Source: a virus
Strand: one strand, 5' to 3'
Virus record (IMG/VR): IMGVR_UViG_3300048930_000437
Location: 1 to 36,534 of that record
Length of the DNA stretch: 36,534 nucleotides
This document shows positions 16,023 through 25,693 of the stretch, piece after piece. The notes under the pieces were generated by a model. The model did no database searches. It was not told the origin of the DNA and saw only the letters and a program-made list of their open reading frames with translations. The position numbers and the translations under genes are program-made. The first letter of the stretch is position 1, and the number at the start of each line of letters is the position of its first letter.

Positions 16023-16621
16023 CGATTTCTTTTCCTATTGATTTTCCCAACAACGATTTTGCTCAGGTGCAGTGGCAGGAAGTGAGCTCAATAAGTGCGA
16101 GTGCGTCTCCCTTCAACTTTGCAACTCAAGTGTTCTCGTGGGGCGGTGAAACGTGGCGCGTGGCGGTGTCTCTGCGGAATATGGACCGCAGTGAATTTGG
16201 TCAGTGGAGCGCGTTCCTCAGTGCTCTGAGGGGACCAGAAGGGACGTTCCGTTGCGGGAGCGAGTTGCAGAAGATTCCTCTCGGCACTGCAGTAGGTACC
16301 CCGGTCATTGATGTCACGAGCATTGCAGGCGACAGAGTGCTCAGCACTTCAGGCTGGGGCGTTTCACAAGTTGTTCTTCAGCGCGGTGACCTGTTTCAGG
16401 TTGGGAATTCACTTTACAAGGTGCTTGCTGATGTTACCTCCGACGGCTCCGGCGTTGCTGAGATTGACGTTTGGCCTTCATCGCGGGGTCACGCAAGCGG
16501 CGCAAGCATTGTCACTTCATCACCGAAGGGGCTCTTCAGACTCGAGAGCGGCTCAGTCGGATGGAACGAGAGCGAGACAAGGCTCATGAATCTTTCGTTC
16601 GCAGGGATTGAGGCGCTCTGA
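16019..16621 (+). CDS. distal tail protein-like minor tail protein
   Basis: 200 residues. The N-terminal half (FSWGGETWRVAVSLRNMDRSEFGQWSAFLSALRGPEGTFRCG) and C-terminal half (GDLFQVGNSLYKVLAD...EIDVWPSSRG...SSPKGLFRLESGSVGWN) form the pattern seen in proteins encoded just after the tape measure in lambda/GTA-like tails, where a distal ring joins tube to hub. It overlaps both neighbours. The family assignment is by general resemblance only. Confidence 0.7.
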   Translation: MTISFPIDFPNNDFAQVQWQEVSSISASASPFNFATQVFSWGGETWRVAVSLRNMDRSEFGQWSAFLSALRGPEGTFRCGSELQKIPLGTAVGTPVIDVTSIAGDRVLSTSGWGVSQVVLQRGDLFQVGNSLYKVLADVTSDGSGVAEIDVWPSSRGHASGASIVTSSPKGLFRLESGSVGWNESETRLMNLSFAGIEAL

Positions 16622-18549
16622 TGAAGCAGCTTGGTGTTCGCGGCATAGTGTTTGATGGGGTCAATGATATTTTGACCACTCCGATCGCAGTTGATCCGAC
16701 GGGTGGATTTAGCGCAGTTCTTGTCATCAGAAGCCCCGTTGCAGACGGTTATTATATTCTAGCGGCTGATGGGGCAGGCGCTGGGCGGCGGCTGGATTTC
16801 ATCCTCTCTTCAACCGCAGGCCGCTGTATTGTGCGAGTGTACAACGGGGTGTCCAATTTTATCGGGAAGCAATACGACGGGGCCACCTTTTCCAATGTCC
16901 TTTCTGTTCTTGCTTTCACGTACACGGGGGGGGCTGTCCCAGCGGCTATTAAATTTTTTAGGCAGGGGGTAGAAGAATCATCGGCTGATCTAACTGGCGG
17001 CACTTACACATTGCCCGGCGCAGGCGACGTGCTCACAATAGCGGGGAGAAGTGGAGGGACGGCAAACCGCGTTAATGGCGTGTACTCAGACATTGCATAT
17101 TTCAACAGACAATTAACGGCTGATGAAGTTTCTCAAATCTCTTCAACGCTAATGAACAAGCACGGCATTGCAGGCGCTCCGCTCGGCAGTGATTATCATA
17201 AAGCGATCACTACTTATTCAGGGCTTCAAGGCTACTGGAGCGGAGACTCGTATACGCTCACAGCTTCTAAAGTTTCTCAGCTTAATGATCAGAGTGGGAA
17301 TGCTAATCACGCAACGCAGGGCACGGCGGCAAATAGGCCCATAATTACTAGGGCGGATTCGAGGGAGAATGTTCTTAGACATTCGAATGATTTTACAAAC
17401 TCAGCTTGGGTTAAGGGTAGAAGCGCCATAGCGGCGACCGGACTCCCCGATCCTGATGGTAAAAACAACGCATCTCACCTAGTAGATAGCACTGACAACG
17501 GGACACACCGAGTTTATCAACTCCCCGAAATCAAAACTCTTGGTTCAATTAGATGCAGTATTTCTCTTCAAGCGGCTGAATTTTCTAAAGCGAGAATTGC
17601 AATCACCAACCAAGTTGAAACTGCTAGGGGCTTAATAACAGTTGACTTAACCTCTGGTGCTGTCGAATTCCCATCTGGCGCTTCAAATATTGAAGTCGTG
17701 GATCAGGGCGCTGGATGGTTCAGATTTTCATTCTCTGCGGTAATGAATAGCGCTGACACAAACTCTGCTTTGTTCATATATATCAACAACGGTGCGGGGG
17801 TCAGCTATATCGGCACCGGTAGCGATGGCATTAATATTTACAAGGCGAGTCTGCGCTCAATCTCGGCGCTAGAATTCAAACCTCCCACCGGAGCAGTCTC
17901 GGAACATGCTTCACCTCATGCTCCATTCTTCAATGCACTCACGCAGCAAACCGTTTATCCTCGAATATTCGTCAAACTAGACCTTGCGACAACTCTTCAA
18001 TACTGGAGCGGTCAAGGGCTTCGCAACTTTTTGGGGCGCACTTACTTAGGCAACGGCTTCTTCCAAGGCATAGGACAGCTCAGCTCAATGACCTTCGACG
18101 ATTCGGGCAATCTTGAAATTGCTCTTGCTGGAGAGGTGACGGCACTTCGCGCGTTGATTCAAACGACGAGCAGATTCGCAACAGGCACGGTGTATCTTGC
18201 GCTCTATAACTCAGAGAATCAGCTGATTGGCTACGACACACTCTTCCAAGGTGAGCTCGATAGCGCTGAAATTAGTGGCGGCTTAGGCAGCACTCTTTCA
18301 CTGACATTCTCTCCGCTCGCTGAAACTCTTGGCGAGTTCACAACTCGGGTTTGGAGTAACGGTTTTCATCAATCGGAATTTCCCGACGACATTGCATTCG
18401 AGTACATGCCTCAGCTTGAGGAGTGGTCAGGGTATTGGGGCAAGCCTGACAATACTTTGAAGAAGAATCAGCAGGGCAAGAACAGAACGAAAGTGCGCGA
18501 GAGACGCAACAGAAGAACTGAGCGCGGGAGAAGGCGGAAGAATCGATGA
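16621..18549 (+). CDS. tail hub-associated protein with N-terminal lectin-like module
   Basis: 642 residues in distinct parts. Residues 1-170 look like a LamG/concanavalin-type module (IVFDGVNDILTTPI, GVYSDIAYFNRQLTADEVSQI). Residues 230-420 are another beta-rich, possibly carbohydrate-binding part (RHSNDFTNSAWVKG). Residues 435-615 (RIFVKLDLATTLQYWSG, YLGNGFFQGIGQLSSM, GYDTLFQGELDSAEISGG, FEYMPQLEEWSGYWG) resemble the DUF2163-like hub proteins of lambda/GTA-type tails. The last 30 residues are almost all Lys/Arg/Asn/Gln. The N-terminal modules use more A+T than the hub part and contain a G8 tract, suggesting a swapped-in receptor-binding module. Confidence 0.72.
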   Translation: MKQLGVRGIVFDGVNDILTTPIAVDPTGGFSAVLVIRSPVADGYYILAADGAGAGRRLDFILSSTAGRCIVRVYNGVSNFIGKQYDGATFSNVLSVLAFTYTGGAVPAAIKFFRQGVEESSADLTGGTYTLPGAGDVLTIAGRSGGTANRVNGVYSDIAYFNRQLTADEVSQISSTLMNKHGIAGAPLGSDYHKAITTYSGLQGYWSGDSYTLTASKVSQLNDQSGNANHATQGTAANRPIITRADSRENVLRHSNDFTNSAWVKGRSAIAATGLPDPDGKNNASHLVDSTDNGTHRVYQLPEIKTLGSIRCSISLQAAEFSKARIAITNQVETARGLITVDLTSGAVEFPSGASNIEVVDQGAGWFRFSFSAVMNSADTNSALFIYINNGAGVSYIGTGSDGINIYKASLRSISALEFKPPTGAVSEHASPHAPFFNALTQQTVYPRIFVKLDLATTLQYWSGQGLRNFLGRTYLGNGFFQGIGQLSSMTFDDSGNLEIALAGEVTALRALIQTTSRFATGTVYLALYNSENQLIGYDTLFQGELDSAEISGGLGSTLSLTFSPLAETLGEFTTRVWSNGFHQSEFPDDIAFEYMPQLEEWSGYWGKPDNTLKKNQQGKNRTKVRERRNRRTERGRRRKNR

Positions 18550-21500
18550 CGAGAGAGACTCCAGTAATCGGCAAAAAGCCTCGCGTTGATTCGCGCTTGC
18601 GAGTGACTCGCGATGAGGTGCTCTCCTTTCTTTCCTCGCGTGGATTACCCGACACCTTGCAGTTTAGAAAACGCGCTAGGAATCGGCTTAAGAAAAAGAA
18701 AGAGCGCTCACTGCTCCCTCGAGGACGTGAGATTTCACTTAGTGAAACTGACGCTCCTCAAAGCATCGTTTACGGGGAGGCGAGAGTTGGGGGCGTCATA
18801 GTCTTCGCTCACGTCACGAACAACAACCTGCGGCTCCACTACATTGTAGCACTTGCAGGTCACGAAATTGAAAGCATTGAGCAGGTCTATGTGAATGATA
18901 ATCGCATCGCTTGGATCTCAACACCGGAGCCTCGCACCATTCAGCGCTGGGCAGGTGCAGGAATTAAGCCTGATGGTACTGAAATCAACTATCTGAATCG
19001 CGTATTTGTTGGTGGCAACGTCGGCACAGACTCGCAAACCGTGCAGCCTGATGCCTTCGGTCAAATACCTACTTTCTGGACTGCTGAGCACAGAATGCGC
19101 GGTACTGCTCACGCTTATGTTCAGCTTGTGTGGAACGCAGCTGTATTTGGTGATGGCGGTGGCCCGACAATCTCGTTTGAGATAAAGGGCAAGCGCGTCT
19201 TCGATCCGAGAACGGGGACGACCGCATACAGCGCAAACGCTGCGCTTTGCATTCGGGATTTTCTACTCGATACAAAGCACGGGCTTGGAACGGTGCTTTC
19301 AAGTACGGCACTCGATGAAGAGAGTTGGATTCTTGCAGCAAACATCTGTGATGAGTCGGTAAATCTTAAAGGTGGTGGCACTGAACCGCGCTATCAGCTG
19401 GGCATTCACGTCGACAGCGAAGCTCCTCGCATTGACGTGTTGGAAGAGATGCTAGGCGCTTGCATGGGGCGGCTTTTTTGGTCTCAAGGGAAGCTCAAGA
19501 TTGTTGTCGGGGCTTGGCGAGAGCCAGTAGTTGAACTTACTCCGAGTGATTTCAGAAGCGAGCTTTCTTATTCTGAGTTCACTGATAGCGCTGACATTTT
19601 CAACTCGGTGCGCGGCAAGTTCGTTTCAAAGGCTGAGGGTTTTAAAGTAATCGACTTTCCTTCGCTTTCGAGCGCGACTCATATCGCAGAGGACGGCGGG
19701 CGAGTGCTCTGGGCTGAGGTTGATTTCCCGACTGTCATTTCATCCGCTCACGCTCAAAGACTTGCGGCTCTTGGGCTTAAGGCTGCGCGGTATCAAAGGC
19801 AGCTCGCAGTGGCGCTAGGGTTTAAGGGTTACGAGCTTGAGATTGGCGATGTGGTATTGCTCACAGTTCCTTTTCTCAACCTCAACCAAGTCGCTTTCGA
19901 AGTCGATGACATTGAGATGCGCATTGAGCGTGAGGGTGAAATCATTTTTGATGTCGTATTGCTTGAGACGAATGAAGCGGTGTTCTTCTGGGACCCCGAC
20001 AGCGAAGAGAACACGCTTGCGACTCCTCCGAATTTAGACCTCCCTGACCCGACCGTTGTCGGACCTCCTTCAAACCTCACGCTCGAGAGTGGGACTGCTC
20101 ACCTGTATCTCAAGGCAGACGGCACAGTGATGAGTCGCATCTTTGTGCAGTGGGACCCTCCAGATGACTCGTTTGTTCTTGATGGGGGCAGCATTGAGCT
20201 GCAGTTCCGTCGACAAGGTGCAGCGACTTGGCAAAACGAGGGGCTACTTGAAGGTGAATCAACTAATCACTATTTGTTTGATGTCGAAGACGGCATAATT
20301 TATCAAGTCCGAATTCGCTCTGTTAATGCACTCGGAGTAAAAGGCGCTTGGATTGGGCCAGTCGCTCAAGTTGTTGTCGGCAAAACGGAGCCTCCCTCTG
20401 ATGTTTCATCTCTAAGCTTTGTTGTTGACGAATCAGGTATTCGCTTCAACTGGACAGAGATTCCAGACCTCGACCGCTGGGAGTATGAACTGAGGCGCGG
20501 CGCGAGTTGGGACAGTTCGACTCTTATTGCTCGTCTTTCGGCGAACGAATACTTCTGGAACTTTCAAACTGCTGGCACTTACAACGTGATGATCAAGGCG
20601 ATTGATTCATCGGGTAACTATTCGGTGAACGCTCGAGCTGTCTCGGTTGAGATTGCGGGGCCGGGTGCTGTGCAGAATCTTAGGGCTGACACTATAGATA
20701 CACAGGTGCTCTTGTTCTGGGACGAACCTCTGACATCTCCTCTCCCCGTTGTCGAGTACGAGGTAAGAAAGGGCGCAGTCTATGCAAGCGCTTCGGTGCT
20801 TGGAACAGTGGGCGGAACCTTTGGAGCGTTCTTTGAAATCTCATCTGGCACTCAGACGTACTGGGTGGCGGCAAAGGATGCGGCGGGGAACCTTGGGCCT
20901 GAATCATCAGTTGAACTTGAGCTGACTCTCCCTGCTGGCTTCGAAGTCATAACGAATGAGACCTTTGAGACTTGGGACAGCTTCACCAATGCCTTTAAGG
21001 ATGACGAGTGTCTCTTTGGGCCGGTCGACACGACTCAGACCTTCGCAACGCATTTCAGCGGCAACTCTTGGAGCTCGTTCGCTGACAAGGCTGCGGCTGT
21101 CACTTACTTCATCGAACCGGGCGCTGCTACTGGCTCGGCTGTCAAAGAGATTGACCTCGGGACAATCGTGAAGAGTGTGGTGCTGAATTTCGATTACACC
21201 AAGAGCAACCTCGGGCCTGACAGAGCGTTCAGGTTTGATGTCGACTATTCAGACGACGGGGTGAGCTACACGACGATCACTGATGCTGAGGGGGCCTTTA
21301 TCCCTTCAGCTCGCTACATCGAAGTGACGCTTCAAATGGGGCTCTCAGACGGCGAACTTGGAGTTCTTTGTTTTGAGGACATATCACTCAGAATCAACGT
21401 CAAGACAATCGTTGACGGCGGGACGGTTGCGGTGCTTGCGGCAGATTCTGGGGGGACGACTGTCACCTTCGAGCGCGACTTCTCAGACGTACAGAGCATT

Positions 21501-21653
21501 ACGGCAACGCCACAAGGAACAACCTCGGCTCTGGCTGTAGTCGACTTCACCGATGTCCCTAACCCTGTATCATTCAAGATATTACTTTTTGACCTCGCAA
21601 CCGGGAACCGTCTCGACGGAAATGTTGCTTGGCAAGCTAAGGGCTCGACGTGA
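18546..21653 (+). CDS. tail tip attachment protein, gpJ-like
   Basis: 1035 residues. After a very basic N-terminal region (FRKRARNRLKKKKERSLLPRG, about residues 41-60), SIVYGEARVGGVIVFAHVTNNNLRLHYIVALAGHEIESIEQVYVND matches the gpJ/tip protein core that forms the central hub and fibre. Fibronectin type III-like domains follow at about residues 505-610, 612-705 and 710-795 (for example PPSDVSSLSFVVDESGIRFNWTEIPDLDRWEYELRRG). A C-terminal beta-rich receptor-facing part ends the protein. It likely contacts the host receptor. Confidence 0.9.
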   Translation: MTRETPVIGKKPRVDSRLRVTRDEVLSFLSSRGLPDTLQFRKRARNRLKKKKERSLLPRGREISLSETDAPQSIVYGEARVGGVIVFAHVTNNNLRLHYIVALAGHEIESIEQVYVNDNRIAWISTPEPRTIQRWAGAGIKPDGTEINYLNRVFVGGNVGTDSQTVQPDAFGQIPTFWTAEHRMRGTAHAYVQLVWNAAVFGDGGGPTISFEIKGKRVFDPRTGTTAYSANAALCIRDFLLDTKHGLGTVLSSTALDEESWILAANICDESVNLKGGGTEPRYQLGIHVDSEAPRIDVLEEMLGACMGRLFWSQGKLKIVVGAWREPVVELTPSDFRSELSYSEFTDSADIFNSVRGKFVSKAEGFKVIDFPSLSSATHIAEDGGRVLWAEVDFPTVISSAHAQRLAALGLKAARYQRQLAVALGFKGYELEIGDVVLLTVPFLNLNQVAFEVDDIEMRIEREGEIIFDVVLLETNEAVFFWDPDSEENTLATPPNLDLPDPTVVGPPSNLTLESGTAHLYLKADGTVMSRIFVQWDPPDDSFVLDGGSIELQFRRQGAATWQNEGLLEGESTNHYLFDVEDGIIYQVRIRSVNALGVKGAWIGPVAQVVVGKTEPPSDVSSLSFVVDESGIRFNWTEIPDLDRWEYELRRGASWDSSTLIARLSANEYFWNFQTAGTYNVMIKAIDSSGNYSVNARAVSVEIAGPGAVQNLRADTIDTQVLLFWDEPLTSPLPVVEYEVRKGAVYASASVLGTVGGTFGAFFEISSGTQTYWVAAKDAAGNLGPESSVELELTLPAGFEVITNETFETWDSFTNAFKDDECLFGPVDTTQTFATHFSGNSWSSFADKAAAVTYFIEPGAATGSAVKEIDLGTIVKSVVLNFDYTKSNLGPDRAFRFDVDYSDDGVSYTTITDAEGAFIPSARYIEVTLQMGLSDGELGVLCFEDISLRINVKTIVDGGTVAVLAADSGGTTVTFERDFSDVQSITATPQGTTSALAVVDFTDVPNPVSFKILLFDLATGNRLDGNVAWQAKGST

Positions 21654-22978
21654 CGGCAGACTTTGGAAAACCAGTAAACTCTGACGCGGTGACCGGCGTT
21701 CTTGAGCAGCTGAGAGACAACATCGATGCGGTAGCGGCGCTCGACACTGATACGGCAAGCAGCAAGTTTACGGGGATGCTTGACCTTGACCGCTCGACAA
21801 ACTCTCTTCGCAGCTGGAATGGTTCAAGCTTTGACGCGATTGCAACGCTTCTCGAGGATGGACATTTTGAAAGCGTGTTCACTCAAATCTGGGGAGGTTC
21901 TGCAGGAGGTAGCGCAAACGCTCGGACTGTGAGCTTGCCTGAAGCTCCTGATGCTTACTATGCAGGGCTTGTCGTTCTGTTCTCAGTTGCTTCGGCAAAT
22001 ACTGCAGCGATGACACTTGATGTAAACTCACTGGGGCCTGTCAGCGTTCTTCGCTGGGATGGCTCGGCGCTTGAGAGTGGCGACATCTCTGGAGTTGTGG
22101 CGGTGGTGCATAATGGTACGCACTTCAGAACTTTAACGGGCAAGGCAGGGCTTTCTTCTACTGCTTTCGTTCCTCAAGCAAGGACGATCACGGCGGGGGA
22201 TGGCTTAAGTGGTGGCGGGGACCTTTCGGCGAATCGTTCGCTTGCGGTTGATTCTACAGTTGTAAGGACTACTGGGACGCAGACGATCGCGGGAGCAAAG
22301 ACAATTTCATCCGCTCTTACTCTCAGCACTGCAGGGACTTCGACAGGTCACGCCGTAAGAGCTGACAGAACAATCACTGCAGGTGATGGGCTTAGTGGTG
22401 GCGGAAACTTGACTGCGAACCGGAGCTTGGCGGTTGATTCGACGGTTGTGCGGACGAGTGGCAATCAAACAATCGCAGGCACAAAAACTTTCTCTTCGCA
22501 GGTAAACGCTGGCGCTGGTTTAGACACTCCAGTCATTTCCAGCGGGACCAACCTCACCATGACGACTTCCCCGGCTGGGGTCATTGTCATGACCTGGCTT
22601 CCTTCAAACACAACAGCTTCAGCGGCCAATGTCCGCGTGAATCTTGCAAGCGGCGAGCTGCTTGCTTCGACATCTTTAAGAGCAGCCAAGAAAGACATCA
22701 AACCTCTTGAGCAAAGCGAATCAAGAAAACTCCTGAGTCTTAAACCTTCGACATTCAAATCAGCTTGCAAGGGTGATGACGACAGAACGCTTCTTGGTCT
22801 TATCGCTGAAGAGGTTGCAGAGTCTTGTCCCTTACTCGCGGAATACGACGAGAACGGCGTACTTAAGGGTGTTCAATATGAGCGCGTCGCGGTCGGGCTT
22901 CTCGCGTTGGTGCAGGAAATGCACTCAGAAATCAAACTACTAAAAGAACAAGTTCAAAACTTAAGGGGTACAAAGTGA
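21650..22978 (+). CDS. tail fibre with C-terminal S74 self-cleaving chaperone domain
   Basis: 442 residues from a GTG start overlapping the tip gene. The middle contains a 62-residue tandem repeat (ITAGDGLSGGG..L.ANRSLAVDSTVVRT) typical of phage fibre shafts. The last 100 residues form an intramolecular chaperone: STSLRAAKKDIKPL holds the Ser (about 342) and downstream Lys of the S74 dyad, and LGLIAEEVAESCPLLAEYDENGVLKGVQYERVAVGLLALVQEM is typical. Such domains trimerise the fibre and then cut themselves off. Confidence 0.88.
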   Translation: MTADFGKPVNSDAVTGVLEQLRDNIDAVAALDTDTASSKFTGMLDLDRSTNSLRSWNGSSFDAIATLLEDGHFESVFTQIWGGSAGGSANARTVSLPEAPDAYYAGLVVLFSVASANTAAMTLDVNSLGPVSVLRWDGSALESGDISGVVAVVHNGTHFRTLTGKAGLSSTAFVPQARTITAGDGLSGGGDLSANRSLAVDSTVVRTTGTQTIAGAKTISSALTLSTAGTSTGHAVRADRTITAGDGLSGGGNLTANRSLAVDSTVVRTSGNQTIAGTKTFSSQVNAGAGLDTPVISSGTNLTMTTSPAGVIVMTWLPSNTTASAANVRVNLASGELLASTSLRAAKKDIKPLEQSESRKLLSLKPSTFKSACKGDDDRTLLGLIAEEVAESCPLLAEYDENGVLKGVQYERVAVGLLALVQEMHSEIKLLKEQVQNLRGTK

Positions 22979-23259
22979 AAAGAGTTGCGATTGATATTGC
23001 TTCGGCAGGAACGTCGGATTTAGTTGCTGCGGTATCGGGCAAGCGAATCACGGTTCATGCCGTTGTTTTGACGCTTGCGAGTGAGAGCACTGCTCAGTTC
23101 TTGAGCGCTGCAAATGCGCTTACTGGTGTCATGACACTGAAGGGCGTGGTCGTTCCGATGAGTGGCATTGCTTATCTCGAAACAGCAATCGGCGAAGCTC
23201 TTCGGATCACCGTCGGCGCTGCAGCTGATGGCTTTTTAGTTTACGACGAGAGGGATTAA
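22975..23259 (+). CDS. small tail-region protein, 94 aa
   Basis: GTG start overlapping the fibre stop (GTGA). Beta-rich sequence with VSGKRITVHAVVLTLASESTAQFLSAANALTGVMTLKGVVVPMSGIAYLETAIGEALRITVGAAADGFLVYDE. Similar small proteins are common next to tail fibre genes, but I know no proven function. A fibre or spike accessory subunit is the natural guess from position. Confidence 0.7.
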   Translation: MKRVAIDIASAGTSDLVAAVSGKRITVHAVVLTLASESTAQFLSAANALTGVMTLKGVVVPMSGIAYLETAIGEALRITVGAAADGFLVYDERD

Positions 23260-23460
23260 GTGAAAGCTGAGTTGCAGATTGTTGAGGTGAGCGAGGTTGA
23301 TCTTGCTCGGGAGTTTGTTCGCTCTGCTACTGAGTTTCAAATTGATGGCGACACCTTAACTGTTTTTGTCAAAGAGAGAGGAGCCCCGACTGAGTGGCTA
23401 AGTTTTAGTTTTGATGTTGGGCGAGAAGTGGCTGAAGAACTTATATGCCAAGCGGGATAG
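23260..23460 (+). CDS. hypothetical tail-region protein, 66 aa
   Basis: It starts (GTG) immediately after the previous stop and overlaps the spike gene by 16 bases, so it is very likely translated in coupling. Short alternating strands (LQIVEVSEVDLAREFVRSATEFQIDGDTLTVFVKERGAPTEWLSFSFDV). Not recognised. Confidence 0.6.
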   Translation: MKAELQIVEVSEVDLAREFVRSATEFQIDGDTLTVFVKERGAPTEWLSFSFDVGREVAEELICQAG

Positions 23461-25196
23461 GGATTGACGAAGGTGAACCACTTGAACCAACTGAGTCACA
23501 GGAACCGGGCACAATGGCAACGATAACTTCAGCACAAGCAGGCTTCGCAGATGTAGGCAGCACTTGGGTGGGCGGCGTCGCTCCCGGCGCTAGTGATGAT
23601 ATTATCTTGGCGCATTCAGTTACGTTTAGAAACAACACGACTCTTGCCGGTCTGGTAATCAATGCTGGTGGTGTGTTCATTAAAGGCGTTGATGTCGTCA
23701 TCACGATGAACGGCAATATTGTCCAGCAAAACAGCAATCGTCTTCAAATCGATTGGCTTGAAGGCGGCGGCATGGAGTTCGGGAACGGTGGGTTTACATT
23801 CGGTACACCGTCTCAGTATCCCGGCTCAATACCCTCATTCAGAGTAAGAGGAACCGAGGAGAAGCCTTGTTTTTTAAGGACTGCGACGGGTGGAACACGC
23901 GCTTATTTCTCGGGCACATCTACCTATCACGGGCTCATGGATTGCGAGTGGTTGAATGTCTCTGAGTTCGATAATGGCTCCGGAGTCGCACACACAAGTT
24001 CTCTGAATTCCGACGGCTCGGTCGGTAACTCAAGCTTGATTCGTTTTGTAAATTGTACGTTTGACAACTGTGGTCGCTTTAGCTTTTCAGGATACGGGCC
24101 TCATGCTCGTTCAACAGTCCAAAACTCTAAGTTTACAAATTGCCTGGGGGACAGAGCTTTTCACTCAGAGGCAGTTTGGCCAATGTCAGAGGGAGGTATC
24201 CGGCTCTTTGACGGCGTGATTGCGGAAACTCGGGTGAACTTTAACAATCCTAGAGATTTCAGTGTCAGAAATTGCACGTTGAACGGATTCCAAACGAGCT
24301 CACCAGACGGCGAAGATGGCCTAGCTCAGTTCAAGAACAACATGATTTTTCTTCCCGACAATGGAGACCCGCTGATCTGCGCTTCGCTCAGTGAGGACAA
24401 CGTTGTCATCTATACGGACGTCGACAAGACCAACGCGCATTTTTGGGAGATCGGCAATTATGCCGATATTACAACTTATACAATCAGCGGCTTGATTATA
24501 GAGTTTCTGGGCAACGACACAGATGGAGACGGCCACATTGTTTCTGTCCCTTCGGTTCCTACTACTATCAATTTTGAGAGGGTCATTGTTCTCCCAAACG
24601 GCGCGGGCAATACATCGGCAACGCTTGCAAGCTTACTCGGAAACGCGAATGTCACGGCGAACTTTAGGAAGTCGACTATCCACACAGGCAGCAATGGTGG
24701 CATCGCGGTTGGCGAGACGTATGCAGGGCATCCGGGGATGGTTGGCGAGTGCGTTGACTGTATTGCTTGGGACACTGCGGGGCGCGGCTATCTCATGTTT
24801 GATTCTGGGGTGAATGATTCTGTTACTGACCTAATCGCGGCGTCAGATTTTGACTACAACTGCGCTCACAACATCGCAGGGTTTTCAAACAATCTCGAGT
24901 TCACGGGAACCCCTAATCAAAATTCAATTACAGAGAATCCGCAATTCAAAGACCCGACTCGTGACTTTCGTTCTTTCGATGTAGCCAATGGCGGTGACGG
25001 CAATGTCACAAATGCGCTCTCGAGGTGGTTCGCTGGAAACTACATTCCGCAGCAATTCATTGATTACATACATGAAGGCTTTACTCCTCAGAACGCAGCG
25101 CTGCAGGGCGCGGCGTCAGACGGTGGTGACATCGGGGCGGTTGCGGTCGTTCCAGCTAGTCGAGGCGTCGGGGTTATGACTATGGGCATCGAATAG
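23445..25196 (+). CDS. beta-helix tailspike-like protein
   Basis: 583 residues. The N-terminus is short and acidic, then ATITSAQAGFADVGSTWVGGVAPGASDDIILAHSVTFRNNTTLAGLVINAGG is the opening coil of a right-handed beta-helix as seen in phage spikes. Rungs with repeated N/C/G turns continue (LIRFVNCTFDNCGRFSF, STVQNSKFTNCLG, FSVRNCTLNGFQ). It probably binds and perhaps degrades host surface polysaccharide; catalytic residues cannot be named from sequence. Last of the tail genes, directly before the lysozyme. Confidence 0.8.
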   Translation: MPSGIGIDEGEPLEPTESQEPGTMATITSAQAGFADVGSTWVGGVAPGASDDIILAHSVTFRNNTTLAGLVINAGGVFIKGVDVVITMNGNIVQQNSNRLQIDWLEGGGMEFGNGGFTFGTPSQYPGSIPSFRVRGTEEKPCFLRTATGGTRAYFSGTSTYHGLMDCEWLNVSEFDNGSGVAHTSSLNSDGSVGNSSLIRFVNCTFDNCGRFSFSGYGPHARSTVQNSKFTNCLGDRAFHSEAVWPMSEGGIRLFDGVIAETRVNFNNPRDFSVRNCTLNGFQTSSPDGEDGLAQFKNNMIFLPDNGDPLICASLSEDNVVIYTDVDKTNAHFWEIGNYADITTYTISGLIIEFLGNDTDGDGHIVSVPSVPTTINFERVIVLPNGAGNTSATLASLLGNANVTANFRKSTIHTGSNGGIAVGETYAGHPGMVGECVDCIAWDTAGRGYLMFDSGVNDSVTDLIAASDFDYNCAHNIAGFSNNLEFTGTPNQNSITENPQFKDPTRDFRSFDVANGGDGNVTNALSRWFAGNYIPQQFIDYIHEGFTPQNAALQGAASDGGDIGAVAVVPASRGVGVMTMGIE

Positions 25197-25219
25197 TGCT
25201 CTTTTTGGAGTGGGTAATT

Positions 25220-25693
25220 ATGTACGCAAAACAGTTCTTGGGTAAGGAACAACACATCAACGATAAGGGCATTGCTCTGATTAAAGAGTTCGAGGGGCTA
25301 TCTCTCAAGGCGTACAAGTGCCCCGGCAACATTTGGACTATCGGCTACGGTCACACCAGAACCGTCACTCCAGATTTAGTGATCACAAAAGAGAGAGCTG
25401 AAGAGCTGTTACTTGAAGACTTGGAGTTCAGCGAAGACTCAGTTCGCAAGCTCGTCAGAGTACCACTAACATCAAATCAGTTCTCCGCACTTGTGAGCTT
25501 TGTATACAACTTGGGCGAGACGCAGTTTAGAAGTTCAACTCTGCTTAAGATGCTCAACGATCGCGACTACTCGGGGGCTTCGGTGCAGTTCTTGCGTTGG
25601 GTATACTCAAACAAGAAAAAGCTCAACGGTCTGGTGCGCAGACGTGAAGCTGAGATGAGGCTCTTTTTGGAGGACGACAGTGACGGCAGCTGA
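25220..25693 (+). CDS. endolysin: GH24 T4-type lysozyme
   Basis: ATG 25220 has GGAG 9 bases upstream and is preferred over an in-frame GTG at 25196. In the resulting 157-residue protein the catalytic triad follows the E-8aa-C-5aa-T spacing: Glu25 (EFEG), Cys34 (KCPG) and Thr40 (WTIGYGHT). Cys instead of Asp in the second position is a known variant. SNQFSALVSFVYNLG is the usual second motif. It cuts the glycan strands of peptidoglycan. No signal or SAR segment is visible, so release should need a holin. Confidence 0.95.
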   Translation: MYAKQFLGKEQHINDKGIALIKEFEGLSLKAYKCPGNIWTIGYGHTRTVTPDLVITKERAEELLLEDLEFSEDSVRKLVRVPLTSNQFSALVSFVYNLGETQFRSSTLLKMLNDRDYSGASVQFLRWVYSNKKKLNGLVRRREAEMRLFLEDDSDGS

